DNA of 64,000 bases from Intestinicryptomonas porci. Lineage in GTDB: Bacteria > Verrucomicrobiota > Verrucomicrobiia > Opitutales > Intestinicryptomonadaceae. The stretch covers positions 62,001 to 126,000 of the forward strand of contig NZ_JALBUT010000005.1 of the NCBI RefSeq assembly GCF_033971905.1, written 5' to 3'. The number at the start of each line of letters is the position of its first letter. Position 1 is the first letter of the stretch. Under the pieces are notes generated by a model, which was not told the origin of the DNA, did no database searches, and saw nothing but the letters and a program-made list of their open reading frames with translations. Of this stretch, positions 63,523-64,000 are shown piece by piece. The translations under genes were made by a program, and so were the position numbers.

Positions 63523-64000
63523 TTAGAATTTGAAATAGTTTGCGGCGTTGTTGTATGATATGTCGGAAACCATTTGACCGACAAGCTCCAAATCGTTCGG
63601 CAAAATGCCCTTTTCCATTTCGTCTCCCAAGAGATTGCACAAAATTCTGCGGTAATATTCGTGGCGCGAGTAGGAAAGGAATGAGCGCGAGTCTGTGAGC
63701 ATTCCCACAAACCTGCTTAAAAGTCCGAGGGAAGAAAGGGCTTCCGTCTGTTTTTTCATACCGTCAATCTGGTCCAAGAACCACCATCCCGCGCCGTATT
63801 GGATTTTTCCCGGGCAGAGACTGTCTTGGAAATTTCCCGCCATCGTAGCGAGCATTTCAGTGTCTTTCGGGTGCAGATTGTAAAGAATTGTTTTGCCGAG
63901 CGCGTCCATCGAATTCAGATTGTCCAAGTGCTTTGAAAGCGGAAGCGCGAAATTTGCTTCTCCGATTGAGTCAAAACCCGTGTCAACCCCGATGGATTTT
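63523..64000 (-). CDS. uxaC: Glucuronate isomerase, C-terminal part (cut by window edge)
   Basis: The frame is open to the window end, so only the last 158 residues are visible. Uronate isomerase interconverts D-glucuronate and D-fructuronate (or galacturonate and tagaturonate). Seen are DTGFDSIGEANFALPLSKH, TILYNLHPKDTEMLATMAGNF and WWFLDQIDGMKKQTEALS with LGLLSRFVGMLTDSRSFLSY and RHEYYRRILCNLLG, all conserved in UxaC. It heads the visible locus, its own start being outside. Confidence 0.95.
   Translation of the reverse strand, partial: KSIGVDTGFDSIGEANFALPLSKHLDNLNSMDALGKTILYNLHPKDTEMLATMAGNFQDSLCPGKIQYGAGWWFLDQIDGMKKQTEALSSLGLLSRFVGMLTDSRSFLSYSRHEYYRRILCNLLGDEMEKGILPNDLELVGQMVSDISYNNAANYFKF

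Overview
The window looks like the chromosome of a Gram-negative bacterium of the PVC group, most likely Verrucomicrobiota (Opitutia-like) and probably gut- or host-associated. The evidence is the combination of a bacterial family-B DNA polymerase, a twin-arginine Gfo/Idh/MocA oxidoreductase paired with a HEAT-repeat protein, two 3-keto-disaccharide hydrolase-domain (DUF1080) proteins, outer-membrane functions (LpxR-like, TonB complex, DevBC-type exporter), and meso-diaminopimelate dehydrogenase. Taxonomy is inferred from gene content only. Base composition is moderate, with clearly AT-richer islands near 19.8-21.9, 25.3-26.4, 40.0-42.8 and 50.5-53.8 kb.

Layout. 0-9 kb: family-B polymerase (cut by the left edge), convergent with a pepP-like/murJ/hemE/hemN run; then a DUF192 lipoprotein, a small membrane protein and mnmE. 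9-15.6 kb: a GYF/DUF4328-type membrane protein, an EEP phosphatase-fold protein with ribE, a Tat-secreted oxidoreductase with a HEAT protein, and a DevA-type ATPase. 15.7-19.6 kb: a GH2 glycosidase gene broken by an apparent one-base insertion, and ddh. 19.9-26.4 kb: a large unknown secreted protein, an ABC-F ATPase, tRNA-Pro(TGG), a TolB-like protein and a Sel1-repeat protein with a tandem DNA repeat. 26.4-32.4 kb: a BASS transporter, an unknown secreted protein, two tandem DUF1080 paralogues and an LpxR-like protein. 32.4-39.9 kb: one tightly packed unit, rsmD - DUF3450-like - TtpC-like - exbB - exbD - tonB - TPR - folP - folB - folK - rsmI.

39.95-42.84 kb is the most interesting part. A serine recombinase resembling the Bacteroides Mpi promoter invertase is divergent from an EcoRI-family adenine methyltransferase and a DUF262-HNH protein. 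Their shared intergenic region holds a perfect 25-bp inverted repeat flanking 91 bp. This looks like an invertible (phase-variable) control element for a restriction-modification-like cassette, packed between rsmI and mnmA with 6 bp and 1 bp to spare.

42.8-50.4 kb: mnmA, devC, devB and RNase P RNA on the minus strand, then a ferredoxin, a CDF transporter, fabV and ispA. 50.5-57.1 kb: a 1,086-residue Sel1-type secreted protein and a GH2 beta-mannosidase/glucosaminidase-like enzyme with a malectin-like tail. 57.3-64 kb: a hexuronate catabolic locus on the minus strand (uxaC, cut by the right edge; two Gfo/Idh/MocA oxidoreductases; an NRAMP-fold transporter lacking the metal-site motifs; an SDR fructuronate reductase; uxuA). 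Together with the glycosidases it suggests a polysaccharide-degrading lifestyle. Many genes overlap by 1-4 bases. Several single genes have sigma70-like promoters placed so close to the start codon that their mRNAs would be leaderless or nearly so.
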